64,000 bases of DNA from Tritrichomonas musculus (Eukaryota; Parabasalia; Tritrichomonadida; Tritrichomonadidae): NCBI GenBank assembly GCA_039105265.1, contig JAPFFF010000011.1, forward strand, positions 2,728,001-2,792,000. The letters run 5' to 3'. The position numbers and the translations under genes were made by a program. Positions 17,623 through 27,457 of the stretch are shown piece by piece. The notes below the pieces were generated by a model. The model did no database searches. It was not told the DNA's origin and saw nothing but the letters and a program-made list of their open reading frames with translations. How positions within the stretch are numbered: position 1 is the first letter of the stretch; the number at the start of each line of letters is the position of its first letter.

Positions 17623-20109
17623 TTACTCTTTGAATACAGATAATGTTCTTTCATCAATGATACTTGTAATGATTCCAACAGTCATGCGTTTTATTTTTGA
17701 TGTTATTGCTGTCTCTCCTGAAAGAACTTTCAGCTTATTATCCTCATTATCTATAAACACTTCATCCCCGATTGAATAACATGATGAATCATTAACGCGA
17801 ACCATATAATCACCATGACTTGCAAATATTATACATTTATTTTGTTCATCAATTCTCACACATATACCGACATATTCTTTCCATGTTCCTGAAGTCTTGA
17901 CACTACATATGCAGTCAGTTGTATCATCTGCTGTTGATGGTTTCCATTCATCACCGACATGTTTGTAAACCTTACCTGTCATATACACAGGAGAACCTAT
18001 AACGAAATCATTAACAGAGTTCATTGATGATTCAATCGGTGAGTAATGTGTGATTGTATTTGAACCGTTTGATGTTATCTTACCATTAACATGTAAATTT
18101 GAACCGATTATTGTATTTCTTCCTGATGTAGAAACTTCATAAGAAAATATATTTGAATTATCAAATAATATTCTATAACGAGCTAAATTACCTTGATTAT
18201 AATATTGTATTTTTGCACATTTTGCTGAATTAAGACCAAAAACTATGTTCGATTCATATAAATTTGGATTTCCTTGATATATCTTTAAACAATCTGCATC
18301 TACACCATCTATTTCTAAATCACCGTATGTTATAAAAACATTATTATGAAAAATTGTATGTTCTATATCCCAACCAATAATATTTTCACAACCTACAACA
18401 CCTAAAACACCTGAACCAATATAAAAACCGAAAGTTGCGGCTTCATTTTCATTTGTACCTGTGCCTGCTATTAACAAGGTTTTAAAATCTGATTCTGTAG
18501 TATTTGTATCTAATATTGACAATGTACCTTTAATAGTTGAATTACCTTCTTTGGGAACATATTTATTATCAGATTCTGATTTAGTTAAATATTCAGATAA
18601 ACATTCAGGCATTTGACATTTAAATACAACTTTAGATAATAGTAATGAAGCTAGATTAGTTATTGGTTTCTCATTTTGTTCGAATATATCACGCAATTCA
18701 TTAAAATAAGATATATCGAAATCAGTAGTTTCGAGTGAATTATTTAGTAAATCAGCTGAAGTATAAACATTGTTTGTTAATAATTCATTTAATGAACTCT
18801 TCAAAGCATACTTACCTTCAGCGACTGTTTTCGTTTCATACTTATCTAATTCATAAGCCAATTCATCCTCATCAACAAACTTCTCATCAGTTTGTGCGCT
18901 AGTATAATATGGTGTCAAATCAACAGGTTCTGGAATATCTTCTTTTTTTGCATACAATGTCATATCTGGCAAGTCCTGTTTCTTCGAATACTCATCAAGA
19001 TTCGTAAGCTTCACATACTCATCAAGATTAATCAAATCCAATGTTTTAGTTACTGCCATGGATGTTAATACATATGATGCTTGTGCTGATAGAGGTTTAT
19101 CATCATTCATCAATTTCTGTTGAACTTCTTCTGTTGGTTCTTCATTCGGATTCAATTGTAGTTCATTATTTTTGAGTACTTCTGGTATATCTGTCTTCAA
19201 TGCATATACATTTAATTGAGTGCTTAGGTCATCTTTGCTGACATATTTTTTATTTGTATAATCTATGGTCGGGATTGATGAGTTATCCATTATATAAAAC
19301 TCTATAATATCAGTTGGAGGTGCCCAGCTACTGCTATTACTTATAAAGTGATCATAATTGTCTGAACTGGTTGCGTAATAGATACAAATTCCTTTGTAGT
19401 TTACATTTTTTGCAGTACCAGATAATTTATATTCAACACAAGCATCAGTTTCACGCGAAAACACATAATATCCGTCAGTATAATCACTCGTTTTTTCGAA
19501 ATAGATATATATACCTAAATTACGAGCTTTAGTAAGAAATTCAGAGTCTTTTGTAAGATTATGACTGACAGTGCCTGTTTCAAATCTCAAGTTATTAAAT
19601 CCATCAATTTTACTAGAATCACTGTATATATTATCTTTCGTTAAACAGTTTCCGAGGTCATTTTTTAATTCAGCTAATTTATTTTCAACGTCGTCTGATA
19701 AAACATACTTATCTAATTCATAAGCCAATTCATCCTCATCAACAAACTTCTCATCAGCTTGTGCACTAGTATAATACGGTGTCAAGTCAACTGGTTCTGG
19801 TATATCTGTCTTCAATGCATATCCTTTTAATGCTTCATTTATTTTTGTCGTCAACGATTCTTCATTAATCAAGTTATCAGGTATATCAGTTGATAAAGCA
19901 TAATTGTTGATGACATAATCACGCAATCCGTTAACAGCTTCATTCAATTGTTCCTCAGTGATTCCATTACCGTTTGAACCTAATACGTTCCCGTTCGATG
20001 AATCGCCTTTGATAACATAATTATCGACATATCTTTTGATGTATTCGTTAATCAATCCGTCAATAGTATTTGTTTTTGTTATGTGTCCGCTCTGCTCAAT
20101 CGTAAACAT
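17623..20109 (-). CDS. Fibre-like repeat protein
   Basis: 828 aa. The N-terminus (MFTIEQSGHI) matches the element I fibre. The PYYTSAQADEKFVDEDELAYELDKY module occurs twice (about residues 110-130 and 400-420), with EYSKKQDLPDM-type short repeats between. The C-terminal ~145 residues (from SNTITHYSPIESS) are the shared tip-like domain. Much of residues 480-680 matches the 582-aa protein at 28732-30480. A surface fibre or receptor-binding role is inferred from the architecture. Divergent from the 765-aa gene, 22 bp between starts. Confidence 0.75.
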   Translation of the reverse strand: MFTIEQSGHITKTNTIDGLINEYIKRYVDNYVIKGDSSNGNVLGSNGNGITEEQLNEAVNGLRDYVINNYALSTDIPDNLINEESLTTKINEALKGYALKTDIPEPVDLTPYYTSAQADEKFVDEDELAYELDKYVLSDDVENKLAELKNDLGNCLTKDNIYSDSSKIDGFNNLRFETGTVSHNLTKDSEFLTKARNLGIYIYFEKTSDYTDGYYVFSRETDACVEYKLSGTAKNVNYKGICIYYATSSDNYDHFISNSSSWAPPTDIIEFYIMDNSSIPTIDYTNKKYVSKDDLSTQLNVYALKTDIPEVLKNNELQLNPNEEPTEEVQQKLMNDDKPLSAQASYVLTSMAVTKTLDLINLDEYVKLTNLDEYSKKQDLPDMTLYAKKEDIPEPVDLTPYYTSAQTDEKFVDEDELAYELDKYETKTVAEGKYALKSSLNELLTNNVYTSADLLNNSLETTDFDISYFNELRDIFEQNEKPITNLASLLLSKVVFKCQMPECLSEYLTKSESDNKYVPKEGNSTIKGTLSILDTNTTESDFKTLLIAGTGTNENEAATFGFYIGSGVLGVVGCENIIGWDIEHTIFHNNVFITYGDLEIDGVDADCLKIYQGNPNLYESNIVFGLNSAKCAKIQYYNQGNLARYRILFDNSNIFSYEVSTSGRNTIIGSNLHVNGKITSNGSNTITHYSPIESSMNSVNDFVIGSPVYMTGKVYKHVGDEWKPSTADDTTDCICSVKTSGTWKEYVGICVRIDEQNKCIIFASHGDYMVRVNDSSCYSIGDEVFIDNEDNKLKVLSGETAITSKIKRMTVGIITSIIDERTLSVFKE

Positions 20110-20131
20110 TCAATTTATTAGAAACTAAACA

Positions 20132-22429
20132 ATGTCAAAACAAGATAAAAATAATTCATCTGATAGCTTTGAATTAGATTTAAGTAATATTGATGATGAT
20201 TCTGTATTTGACAGTGAGGTATCTAAACCTGATGATGATGATGAAGAACTAGAGGACCCGATAGATTATTTTAAGAAAACGTTTCTCAATACATACAAAC
20301 TAGAACACCCCAATGATTTAATTAATTTGTTGTATCAAATACAAAACAATGAATATACAGGAAGAAGTGTCGGAAAGATTCGTGAAATGAAAGTCAAGTT
20401 TCGTCGATTTGTTTCATTGATGAACAAAATCAATGCAGGAATTAAAAGTAAAGGTAATCAATTCCTTAGTTTAAGAGAGTACACAACAGACAAAAAAAGT
20501 CTTGATACAATCATCAATTACTTCAATATTGTTGTCAACGATGATTTAAATTATAGCTCTGACGGTTTTCGTTCATCACCCATCAAACCACCGCGAAAGA
20601 TTCAAACACCACAAACCACCAAAGGAAGAAGAAAGAGAACAAGCATACATGAACCAACACTTGATACTAATAAACGAAGAACACCAAGAAGAAAACGCAT
20701 AACTCCGAGTGATTCTGATGAAAATGACTCGACAATACAATTGCCTAAAGACAGTGAAGATTCATTACTTAATATAACATTAAGCGAATCAGATTCTGAG
20801 TCATTAATATTGAAAAACGATGATTTATCTGATTCTTTTATTGAACCATCAAAGGAACACAATAAAAATAATTTTTCAACTAATAAAATGGCAGACGACA
20901 ACAACAATAATAACGAACCTCTTCAATCATTATATGATGATGAATTAGATGAATGGCAAGATGATAATGAAGCAGCAACCGAAGCATACAGATATACAAG
21001 AACACCTGCAAAACAACCATACAGATATGAGGATAATGAAGACGAAGCACAAGAAATTAAATCACCTTTTGCAAGGAAATACAAAGGATATGCAGAAGAT
21101 AACAAAGCAGATGATGAAATACTTGATGAATTAATAAGAAATGCAAAGCAACCCTCAAAGAATACTCGCGGACGTCGTGATAAAAAAGATATGCCTCTTG
21201 TTAACTCAACATTAAAGGATTCATTTGACAAGCTTGAAATACCTCGGGTTGGTGGTAATATATCCTATTACAGAGATAAATTTATTGATATGATTATTAA
21301 CGGAAACTTCAGAATCAAATACATTCCGAATGCAGCTTGTCGTGATACAGCTATTGAATACTGTAAGAATTCAGTTGATAAAGACGGTAAACCAAGATAT
21401 CGTTTATTACCAGAAAATGCCAAAGACCCGTTAGGAAACTCAATAACAGACTTGAACGGTGATAAAGTTGATGATGTTGTTTTAATTGATAGGAACGGTA
21501 ATCCTTCAATCATTAACGGATACAAGCTTGTATTTGCTTCTCCTTACAAGAAAGTTTGGAAATCTGTTATTAAAACAAAACAAGAAAGAAAAGAAATGCC
21601 GTTCAATAAATGGATTCAATCATTATTTGATAAAGATATCAAGAAAATTGATTGGGATGCTGGTCAATACAAATTAACAAAGGGAAAAGAAATGCAAGAG
21701 CTAGAAAATTATTACGGTCCTATGGGTCTGGGAAAAGCAAGAGTCAGCAAACGTATTACACCAAGTTCTTATTGGTCATCAATCTTTTCTAAAGTCTGGA
21801 AAGTGTATTGGAATGACGAACAATTCTTTGTATTATCTCCTTTGAAGAAACTCATCAATTACCTTGCTGTATCAAATATGTTATTTGCTTATCTCTTTGA
21901 TGCTCCTTTCAAAGAACTAATTCAAGACAATAAGTTCAATGGAAAGATATTAACATATGAACAATGGACATATTGGAAACAACAGAACAATAAAGAATAT
22001 GTTTCAGTATTAGGAAAGAATGTTCAATCATATGTTGAGAAGATTATTGATAAAGCTATTGATATCACATCAGGAGAATTAAAGGCTGAACCAAGTCAAT
22101 GGGGTAAACAATTTACTGAATTAATGCATTACATTGATTATGTTGTCTTTGGTGTTGGTTTCAATGTTGATGTAAGTAAGCAAGAAGGATATAACAGGTT
22201 GAAACGAAATGCAGAAGGAATTAAAGAAGCAACGCCAGAAGATATTAAGAACGTTAAAGATAATTTCATTAAACGAATCACCGCAGCAATAGAAAGAGAT
22301 ATATATCCAAATTGTGGATACACAGCATTCAAAGCACAACTCAAAGAAAGCAAATTGCAGAACAAAAATAAATATGATAATTTTGCTGTTAATCTTAAAC
22401 CATTACATCAAAGAATGAATAATGAATAA
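20132..22429 (+). CDS. Large acidic protein of unknown function
   Basis: 765 aa. The first ~250 residues are disordered, rich in D, S and N with basic patches (TKGRRKRTSIHEP; RRTPRRKRITPSDSDEND). Residues ~380-470 hold DLNGDKVDDVVLIDRNGNPS, a D-x-N-x-D-x-x-D-D loop like calcium-binding EF-hand or dockerin loops, followed by INGYKLVFAS. The C-terminal 300 residues are a folded, W/Y-rich region (SSYWSSIFSKVWKVYWND). Divergent from the fibre gene and convergent with the 374-aa gene directly after it. By size and position it could be a structural protein; no family was recognised. Confidence 0.7.
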   Translation: MSKQDKNNSSDSFELDLSNIDDDSVFDSEVSKPDDDDEELEDPIDYFKKTFLNTYKLEHPNDLINLLYQIQNNEYTGRSVGKIREMKVKFRRFVSLMNKINAGIKSKGNQFLSLREYTTDKKSLDTIINYFNIVVNDDLNYSSDGFRSSPIKPPRKIQTPQTTKGRRKRTSIHEPTLDTNKRRTPRRKRITPSDSDENDSTIQLPKDSEDSLLNITLSESDSESLILKNDDLSDSFIEPSKEHNKNNFSTNKMADDNNNNNEPLQSLYDDELDEWQDDNEAATEAYRYTRTPAKQPYRYEDNEDEAQEIKSPFARKYKGYAEDNKADDEILDELIRNAKQPSKNTRGRRDKKDMPLVNSTLKDSFDKLEIPRVGGNISYYRDKFIDMIINGNFRIKYIPNAACRDTAIEYCKNSVDKDGKPRYRLLPENAKDPLGNSITDLNGDKVDDVVLIDRNGNPSIINGYKLVFASPYKKVWKSVIKTKQERKEMPFNKWIQSLFDKDIKKIDWDAGQYKLTKGKEMQELENYYGPMGLGKARVSKRITPSSYWSSIFSKVWKVYWNDEQFFVLSPLKKLINYLAVSNMLFAYLFDAPFKELIQDNKFNGKILTYEQWTYWKQQNNKEYVSVLGKNVQSYVEKIIDKAIDITSGELKAEPSQWGKQFTELMHYIDYVVFGVGFNVDVSKQEGYNRLKRNAEGIKEATPEDIKNVKDNFIKRITAAIERDIYPNCGYTAFKAQLKESKLQNKNKYDNFAVNLKPLHQRMNNE

Positions 22430-23554
22430 TTAATTTAAATCAAAACCTCCATTATTGTTATTATTATTATTATTATTATTATTTTTGTCATTTGGGTCTG
22501 AAACGATTCTAAAACTAAAACGTTTTGTTGATTGTGGTTGTTGCTTCTGGTCTTGCTGATTATCAAGTGAAGTTGACAAGTCTTCAAAAGTATCATTATT
22601 TATGTTTTGTTGTCGTTCAGAATAATTTGATGTCTTATTAGGATTTGGTGTTTCAAAATAAAAGCCTTGTGATTGATTTTGATTTCTTACATGCCAATCG
22701 TCTTCAATTTCCATAGGTTCATAGCTTGTTGGATAATTTGGTTTTGTACTTATGGCTGATGCTGAAAAATGAACTTTGTTATCATTTTCTTTTGATTTAT
22801 GCTTTCTTGGTGGATTGGGAGTTAATGATTTAATATTTTCTGTTGTTTCATTTTCTGTTGTTTCGTTATCGGGTTTTATATTTGGTTTGAATATAGGATA
22901 TTCAGTGAATATAGTATCATTTCGAAAACCTAAATGTGCAGGTTTCTTCGGTTTATAATTCGTATTTTGATTTAAATCGTTCATTGTTTGTATTCTAATA
23001 TCATTGGTGTCAGAACCTGGTTCTGTGTTATCATAGAAATCAATTATCGGTATTAAGTTTGGATTATCATAAACGGTGAATGATATATATGTTTTATTTG
23101 CATTAGGATTATAACCTGTATCAGCTGCAGTAATTATATTATTAAATGCATTCATGAATACCTCATAAGTAAAAGCGAAATTTACTCTATTAAAATAAGC
23201 TTCACCATCATATTCTACATAATAATTTGTTATATCTTTAGGTGTGTTATCATTTAATAATACAAATACAGGTTCTTGAAATCCTGGTAGTATCTTTCGT
23301 ATAAATATGTATGACGGACTATAAATTCCATCACCAATTAAATATAACATCCATGCAGGTCTAGTCGTTAATGTTGTACCTTTATAAATACTTTGAACTT
23401 GCCTCGGAAATGTAAAAGTTGATGGAAAAATATAAATTGACCTTGATTCAGTAGTCGTAATCATAGCAAATGCAATCGGTGCTACACCATTAATTTTATA
23501 ATTACTCATATCAGCCAATTGATTCGGATTTAAATAAAATACATGAGAATCCAT
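22430..23554 (-). CDS. Putative minor capsid-like protein
   Basis: 374 aa. The N-terminal ~190 residues look like a beta-rich domain (MDSHVFYLNPNQLADMSNYK...). The rest is polar and low complexity, ending in an asparagine run encoded by an (ATT)n microsatellite at about 22,450-22,485, then GGFDLN. It lies in the row 116-aa protein, integrase, capsid on the same strand. The position next to integrase and capsid genes fits a penton or minor capsid protein, as for 56236-57237 in element III, but no residue match proves it. Confidence 0.55.
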   Translation of the reverse strand: MDSHVFYLNPNQLADMSNYKINGVAPIAFAMITTTESRSIYIFPSTFTFPRQVQSIYKGTTLTTRPAWMLYLIGDGIYSPSYIFIRKILPGFQEPVFVLLNDNTPKDITNYYVEYDGEAYFNRVNFAFTYEVFMNAFNNIITAADTGYNPNANKTYISFTVYDNPNLIPIIDFYDNTEPGSDTNDIRIQTMNDLNQNTNYKPKKPAHLGFRNDTIFTEYPIFKPNIKPDNETTENETTENIKSLTPNPPRKHKSKENDNKVHFSASAISTKPNYPTSYEPMEIEDDWHVRNQNQSQGFYFETPNPNKTSNYSERQQNINNDTFEDLSTSLDNQQDQKQQPQSTKRFSFRIVSDPNDKNNNNNNNNNNNGGFDLN

Positions 23555-23566
23555 TTTGAATAGTCA

Positions 23567-23917
23567 TTAATAAATCAAAAGACAACTGAATATAAATGAT
23601 TCAGGTTCAATAACGTTTCCTTTCATATCTGTGAACCATAACCTGTATTCTTTTTTTGTGTTGTTCAGACACTCATATTTTCTGTATTTGGTTTGTCGTC
23701 TGTTAGCAAGCATAATGAAATGGTCACAGAAAGGCATGAATTCAACTATATCTGAATGAACCATCAAATCACCGACAATATGTTGATTGACAACAGCCCC
23801 ACAATACTGAACAACAATGTACTTCTTGTTGCGACTATAAACGAAATCATCAGGAAGATTAAAATCTTTTGATTGTGTGTGATAGTATCGTTTTGTGATT
23901 GGTTGTTTAGCTTTCAT
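23567..23917 (-). CDS. Small beta-rich structural-like protein
   Basis: 116 aa. It ends YRLWFTDMKGNVIEPESFIF followed by SCLLIY, a pattern like the end of the 236-aa protein at 43158-43868 (LELSLVDFQYQPILLKSPLF). Short proteins ending with such a strand-D-x-x-G-strand pattern are common in Polintons and are suspected virion proteins. Its start overlaps the end of the integrase gene by 11 bp. Function inferred weakly. Confidence 0.6.
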   Translation of the reverse strand: MKAKQPITKRYYHTQSKDFNLPDDFVYSRNKKYIVVQYCGAVVNQHIVGDLMVHSDIVEFMPFCDHFIMLANRRQTKYRKYECLNNTKKEYRLWFTDMKGNVIEPESFIFSCLLIY

Positions 23918-24986
23918 TTTGCGTTTTATAAGTCAAAAAGAATACTTTATAATCATCATTCAAAGCATCTATTGATGAACAAACATATTTTGTGTACATG
24001 ATTGGAACTGTTATTATTGTTTTGTTCTTCAGTGTTTTGTTAGTTTGACGCAAAGGATTTAATAGTTTACATTTAACGTTTCCTGATTCATAACAAATGA
24101 ATTCAGCAAGTTCATTGAATACTCTTCTTCGCTTTTCATGTTTCTTTTCTGTTTTTCCGTAATCGGTGTGAATGAGTATTATATTTTTGGGTTTATATGA
24201 CAGAAGACCTTTAAATCGTTGTTTTTGTTGAATCTCTTTCAATTGCATTGATTTGGCTCTAATGTATTGCCATTCAAGGTCGCGGTCATCTTGCATCTGT
24301 TGAGGTGTTAGATACATGTATTTTGATTGTCGTTTGTCAAGGTATTCATCAGTTTCTTCGTCAAATGATGTGTATAAAGGATTCAATAAACGAAGAGATG
24401 CATGAGGCGTGTTATTGTACCATTCAACCGTTTGTTGTATCAATACATTGTTTGTCATTCGTTGTTGTGATTGACCGAAAGCATTTCGTAATGTTCTGAT
24501 TACTGCATCGACACATTTATGTGCATTCGTGAAAGGTGAATCATCAATGATTAACTTTATTTTGTTTGGTGCTTTGAATTTAATTGTGTGTTTGTCTAAT
24601 TGATATCTTTGCTCTTCACCGTTACAATAACTTTTGAATGCATTTGATATAAAAGCCTTTTCACCATCACATTTAATTGTTTCAATTCTGATATTTCTTT
24701 TATTGACTAGTTTATCAATTACTTTGATTACATAATACTCAGACTTGTAATCAATTGGTTCAACAATTAGGTATTTGGTGTTTACATTGATTATTACTAA
24801 ATAAGCTTTATTTAATGCAAACATTATATCAATTTCGTACGCATACGGTTCAAATGAGAAGTCAGGTTTTGATAGTTTCTTTACTGTCTTCAATTGGTAA
24901 TCCTTAATATAGGGCTCGGTTTTAATGCCCGTGTCTTTGATGTACTTGTATTTAGATTTGAAAGGATAGTTGATTGATTCATTCAT
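23907..24986 (-). CDS. Retroviral-type integrase (Polinton)
   Basis: 359 aa. The rve catalytic core spans about residues 45-215: YEIDIMFALNKAYLVIINVN (first Asp strand), IKCDGEKAFISNAF (second Asp), then the helix KCVDAVIRTLRNAFGQSQQR and VEWYNNTPHASL, typical of Polinton integrases. A C-terminal SH3-like part follows (about 285-340). It would insert the linear element into host DNA using the terminal repeats. TTTATTTTTG lies 8 nt before the start. It is followed by the 116-aa gene and preceded by the capsid gene on the same strand. Confidence 0.88.
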   Translation of the reverse strand: MNESINYPFKSKYKYIKDTGIKTEPYIKDYQLKTVKKLSKPDFSFEPYAYEIDIMFALNKAYLVIINVNTKYLIVEPIDYKSEYYVIKVIDKLVNKRNIRIETIKCDGEKAFISNAFKSYCNGEEQRYQLDKHTIKFKAPNKIKLIIDDSPFTNAHKCVDAVIRTLRNAFGQSQQRMTNNVLIQQTVEWYNNTPHASLRLLNPLYTSFDEETDEYLDKRQSKYMYLTPQQMQDDRDLEWQYIRAKSMQLKEIQQKQRFKGLLSYKPKNIILIHTDYGKTEKKHEKRRRVFNELAEFICYESGNVKCKLLNPLRQTNKTLKNKTIITVPIMYTKYVCSSIDALNDDYKVFFLTYKTQNES

Positions 24987-24994
24987 TTGAATCG

Positions 24995-25004
24995 CAAAAA
25001 TAAA
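24995..25004 (-). promoter_or_regulatory. TTTATTTTTG start-proximal motif
   Basis: TTTATTTTTG on the minus strand, 8 nt before the integrase ATG. Confidence 0.45.
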
Positions 25005-25044
25005 GATATTATTTAATGACGATTATTTAATGAAATCAATTTAT

Positions 25045-27117
25045 TTATTCATTTGCTTGTGAACCTTCTGGCGTTGAATCATCATGATATTCAAGACCTT
25101 CTAATGATAGTTTGAAATAAGTATCCCTAGTTATCCATAATTGAGTTGGTGGTGGTCTGGTGATGGTTCCATCTGGCTCAACAACATTGTAATATGTATC
25201 ATCAGCTCCTGTATAGATAGGCATTCCATTGACTTGTATCTGAACGTTTCCAAAACCTCCATCAAGTCCGTCATAACAATATCCTGCACTTGCTCGTTCT
25301 GTTTGAATGTTGAATACAAATGATGTTGCATCACTAATTGTATTCTTGTATCTCTTTCCGTTCGCGTCATTCTTTGGCATTGTCATTGAGTCTTCAAATT
25401 CCTTTGTGCATGAAAGAGTGATTGCGTCTAAATCACCAGCCGTTAATTGATTTTCAAAGAATCGTGCACCAATAGTTGAAACGTTTTCGTCTGGAAAGTT
25501 CTTGCCACCGATATTTAAGAAACAATTTTGATAAACTGGATTTTCAAAGACTGTTAAATCATTATGATGCTTTGGAAACATGATTGATAAATTAGTTGCA
25601 TTGATTAATGGAATATTCAATGTTGACTTGATTCCGTTAGCTGCTGGAGCTATTGGGAAAGCATGATAATCAACTTTCTGTGAAGGAATGATTAAACCTT
25701 GTCTTAAAATGTCTTCAATTCCTTGTCTTGTAGCTTCACAAACTCCAAAGCCTTGCATATTAGATTTACAAGCTGTGATGGTCATTCGATTAACTGTTAA
25801 TGTTGCTGTTTGAGCAGAATAAGTTTCTTTCAATAATTGAGCTCTTGCATCATGATATTCATTAACAACTCTGAGAGCTGATTTAGCAACTGTTTTCTCA
25901 ATTTGCCAAACATAATACTTTCCATCGTTGTGTGTCAATGGTGGTTTTGTGTAATCTGGATTTGCTAAACAAATTTCTTCATCAGTTGCTGTTGGTTTGA
26001 GGTCTAATTTTGCGAACTCTTCTGCTGTATAACTGAAATACATTGAAAGGTCTGTTGCAATATCATCATAAGTATATGAACCATCACTTTGGAAATTATA
26101 TTGTTCACCAATTCTGTATGTGAGTTTATATTTGATTGGTGCAGGTGTTGGGTCAGGTGATGGTGATGGTTCTGGTTTATCTTCTTCTTCTGGTGATGGG
26201 TCAGGTGTTGGTGATGGTGATGGTGGTACAGGTGTTGGTGATGGGTCTGGTGACGGAGTTCCTGGTCCTGGAATCACAGCTTGATTACCGATTTGTGTGA
26301 ATTGATGACGAAGATGACCACGGGCTTTGATTTCCTTTAATCTATCGAGTTCATCCATCGATATTGAATCATTATCTTCAAGAAATACTTTTGCTTCAGC
26401 AACTGTGTAAGGGTCTAATACTGCCCAAACAAGACCAGCGGGACTAACTTGAAAACGAATTGATAAATCACCAATGATTCCGTTAGGGAATAAATCAAAT
26501 GCCTGTAAAGCTAATAAATCATCAAAAGGAACATTCAAATCAAATTCGACTTCGCTTCTTCCAGTGTTCTTAAATGAATTCAAATTAACATAAGCTCCTG
26601 CATGTGTCTGTGAATAGTTGCTAATGTTTTCCCACAATGAATGAACGAATCTACGGCGTTTCTTCTCGGCTTCTGGTTTAACTGATGAATACAAGAACCC
26701 TTCACGAATGCATTCATTCTGTTGGTATCCGACATTGACATTATTATGAAGAATCTCTAACCTGTCAAACAATTGGTTTGATGATTTGAAACCGACAAAC
26801 AGTTTGTACAAGTTGTTGGGGTCATCGATGGCGTTTAATTTACTCATATCTGTGTTCAATGATAAATCCAATTTAACGTGAAATGTTAAGAAACCTTTAT
26901 CAATATCACTGACGAAGTGGTCAGGATGTGTTAAACTGATTTGCGAATATTGACCAGCTGTAAACGGAGCTGGTTGGTCATGACAGTCAACTGTTCTAAA
27001 TGAAAATGAACGTGTACCGTCATTGACATTAATCATGTTTCTCATCTCTTCAAATGCATGAAGAACGTTTCCTGTTTCAGTGCGAAGGTTATGAGCTCTT
27101 TCGTTTCGGTATAACAT
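25045..27117 (-). CDS. Major capsid protein (double jelly-roll type)
   Basis: 690 aa. Large beta-rich protein with capsid-like blocks: HPDHFVSDIDKGFLTFHVKL, FDRLEILHNNVNVGYQQNEC, LFPNGIIGDLSIRFQVSPAG, and near the end a NVQIQVNGMPIYTG stretch. The size and the order (integrase downstream, amphipathic small protein divergent on the other side) match Polinton major capsid genes. Residues ~285-326 are a P/S/D-rich low-complexity run (repeats of PSPDPSP), likely an exposed loop. Only distant similarity to the 560-aa capsid of element III is visible. No ATPase gene is next to it, unlike in element III. Confidence 0.82.
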   Translation of the reverse strand: MLYRNERAHNLRTETGNVLHAFEEMRNMINVNDGTRSFSFRTVDCHDQPAPFTAGQYSQISLTHPDHFVSDIDKGFLTFHVKLDLSLNTDMSKLNAIDDPNNLYKLFVGFKSSNQLFDRLEILHNNVNVGYQQNECIREGFLYSSVKPEAEKKRRRFVHSLWENISNYSQTHAGAYVNLNSFKNTGRSEVEFDLNVPFDDLLALQAFDLFPNGIIGDLSIRFQVSPAGLVWAVLDPYTVAEAKVFLEDNDSISMDELDRLKEIKARGHLRHQFTQIGNQAVIPGPGTPSPDPSPTPVPPSPSPTPDPSPEEEDKPEPSPSPDPTPAPIKYKLTYRIGEQYNFQSDGSYTYDDIATDLSMYFSYTAEEFAKLDLKPTATDEEICLANPDYTKPPLTHNDGKYYVWQIEKTVAKSALRVVNEYHDARAQLLKETYSAQTATLTVNRMTITACKSNMQGFGVCEATRQGIEDILRQGLIIPSQKVDYHAFPIAPAANGIKSTLNIPLINATNLSIMFPKHHNDLTVFENPVYQNCFLNIGGKNFPDENVSTIGARFFENQLTAGDLDAITLSCTKEFEDSMTMPKNDANGKRYKNTISDATSFVFNIQTERASAGYCYDGLDGGFGNVQIQVNGMPIYTGADDTYYNVVEPDGTITRPPPTQLWITRDTYFKLSLEGLEYHDDSTPEGSQANE

Positions 27118-27166
27118 TTATGATTGAATAAAAAGGAAATAAATCACTTTTATCATTAATTAAATT

Positions 27167-27421
27167 ATGGGCGTAGGTATATTCAACAAAATCAAGAACG
27201 CATTTAAATCAATTGGCGGTAAAGTTAAATCATTTGCTCAGAAAGCTGTTAAAGCAATACCAAAAGTTGTTGATGTTGGAAAGCAAATCATGGACAGAGT
27301 TAAACCGATTACACAATTCATTCCTGGTGTTGGTCAGGTTGTTGACGCAATTGATACAGGTTTAAATGTTGCTGACAGAGTTGGGAGATTTGGTAAATCA
27401 ATATTGAATGAAGTTAAATGA
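27167..27421 (+). CDS. Small amphipathic protein (adenoviral pVI/pX-like position)
   Basis: 84 aa, MGVGIFNKIKNAFKSIGGKV..., basic with amphipathic helices (KAIPKVVDVGKQIMDRVKPI) and a G/V-rich hydrophobic segment. Small glycine-rich basic proteins with amphipathic helices beside the capsid gene in Polintons and adintoviruses have been compared with adenovirus core or membrane-lytic proteins. A virion role is therefore inferred from composition and place. Divergent from the capsid gene, 49 bp between starts. The 151-aa protein at 53760-54215 is the likely counterpart in element III. Confidence 0.6.
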   Translation: MGVGIFNKIKNAFKSIGGKVKSFAQKAVKAIPKVVDVGKQIMDRVKPITQFIPGVGQVVDAIDTGLNVADRVGRFGKSILNEVK

Positions 27422-27457
27422 AAAACAATGAATTATAATGATTTAATATAATTATAA

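Noticed and set aside
22450-22485. The (ATT)n run as a separate mobile or regulatory feature
   Set aside because: It is an in-frame microsatellite encoding asparagines in the 374-aa protein.
23907-24986. LTR retrotransposon or retrovirus as source of the integrases
   Set aside because: No reverse transcriptase, gag-like or RNase H motif and no LTR is present; polymerase B and capsid genes next to the integrases identify Polintons.
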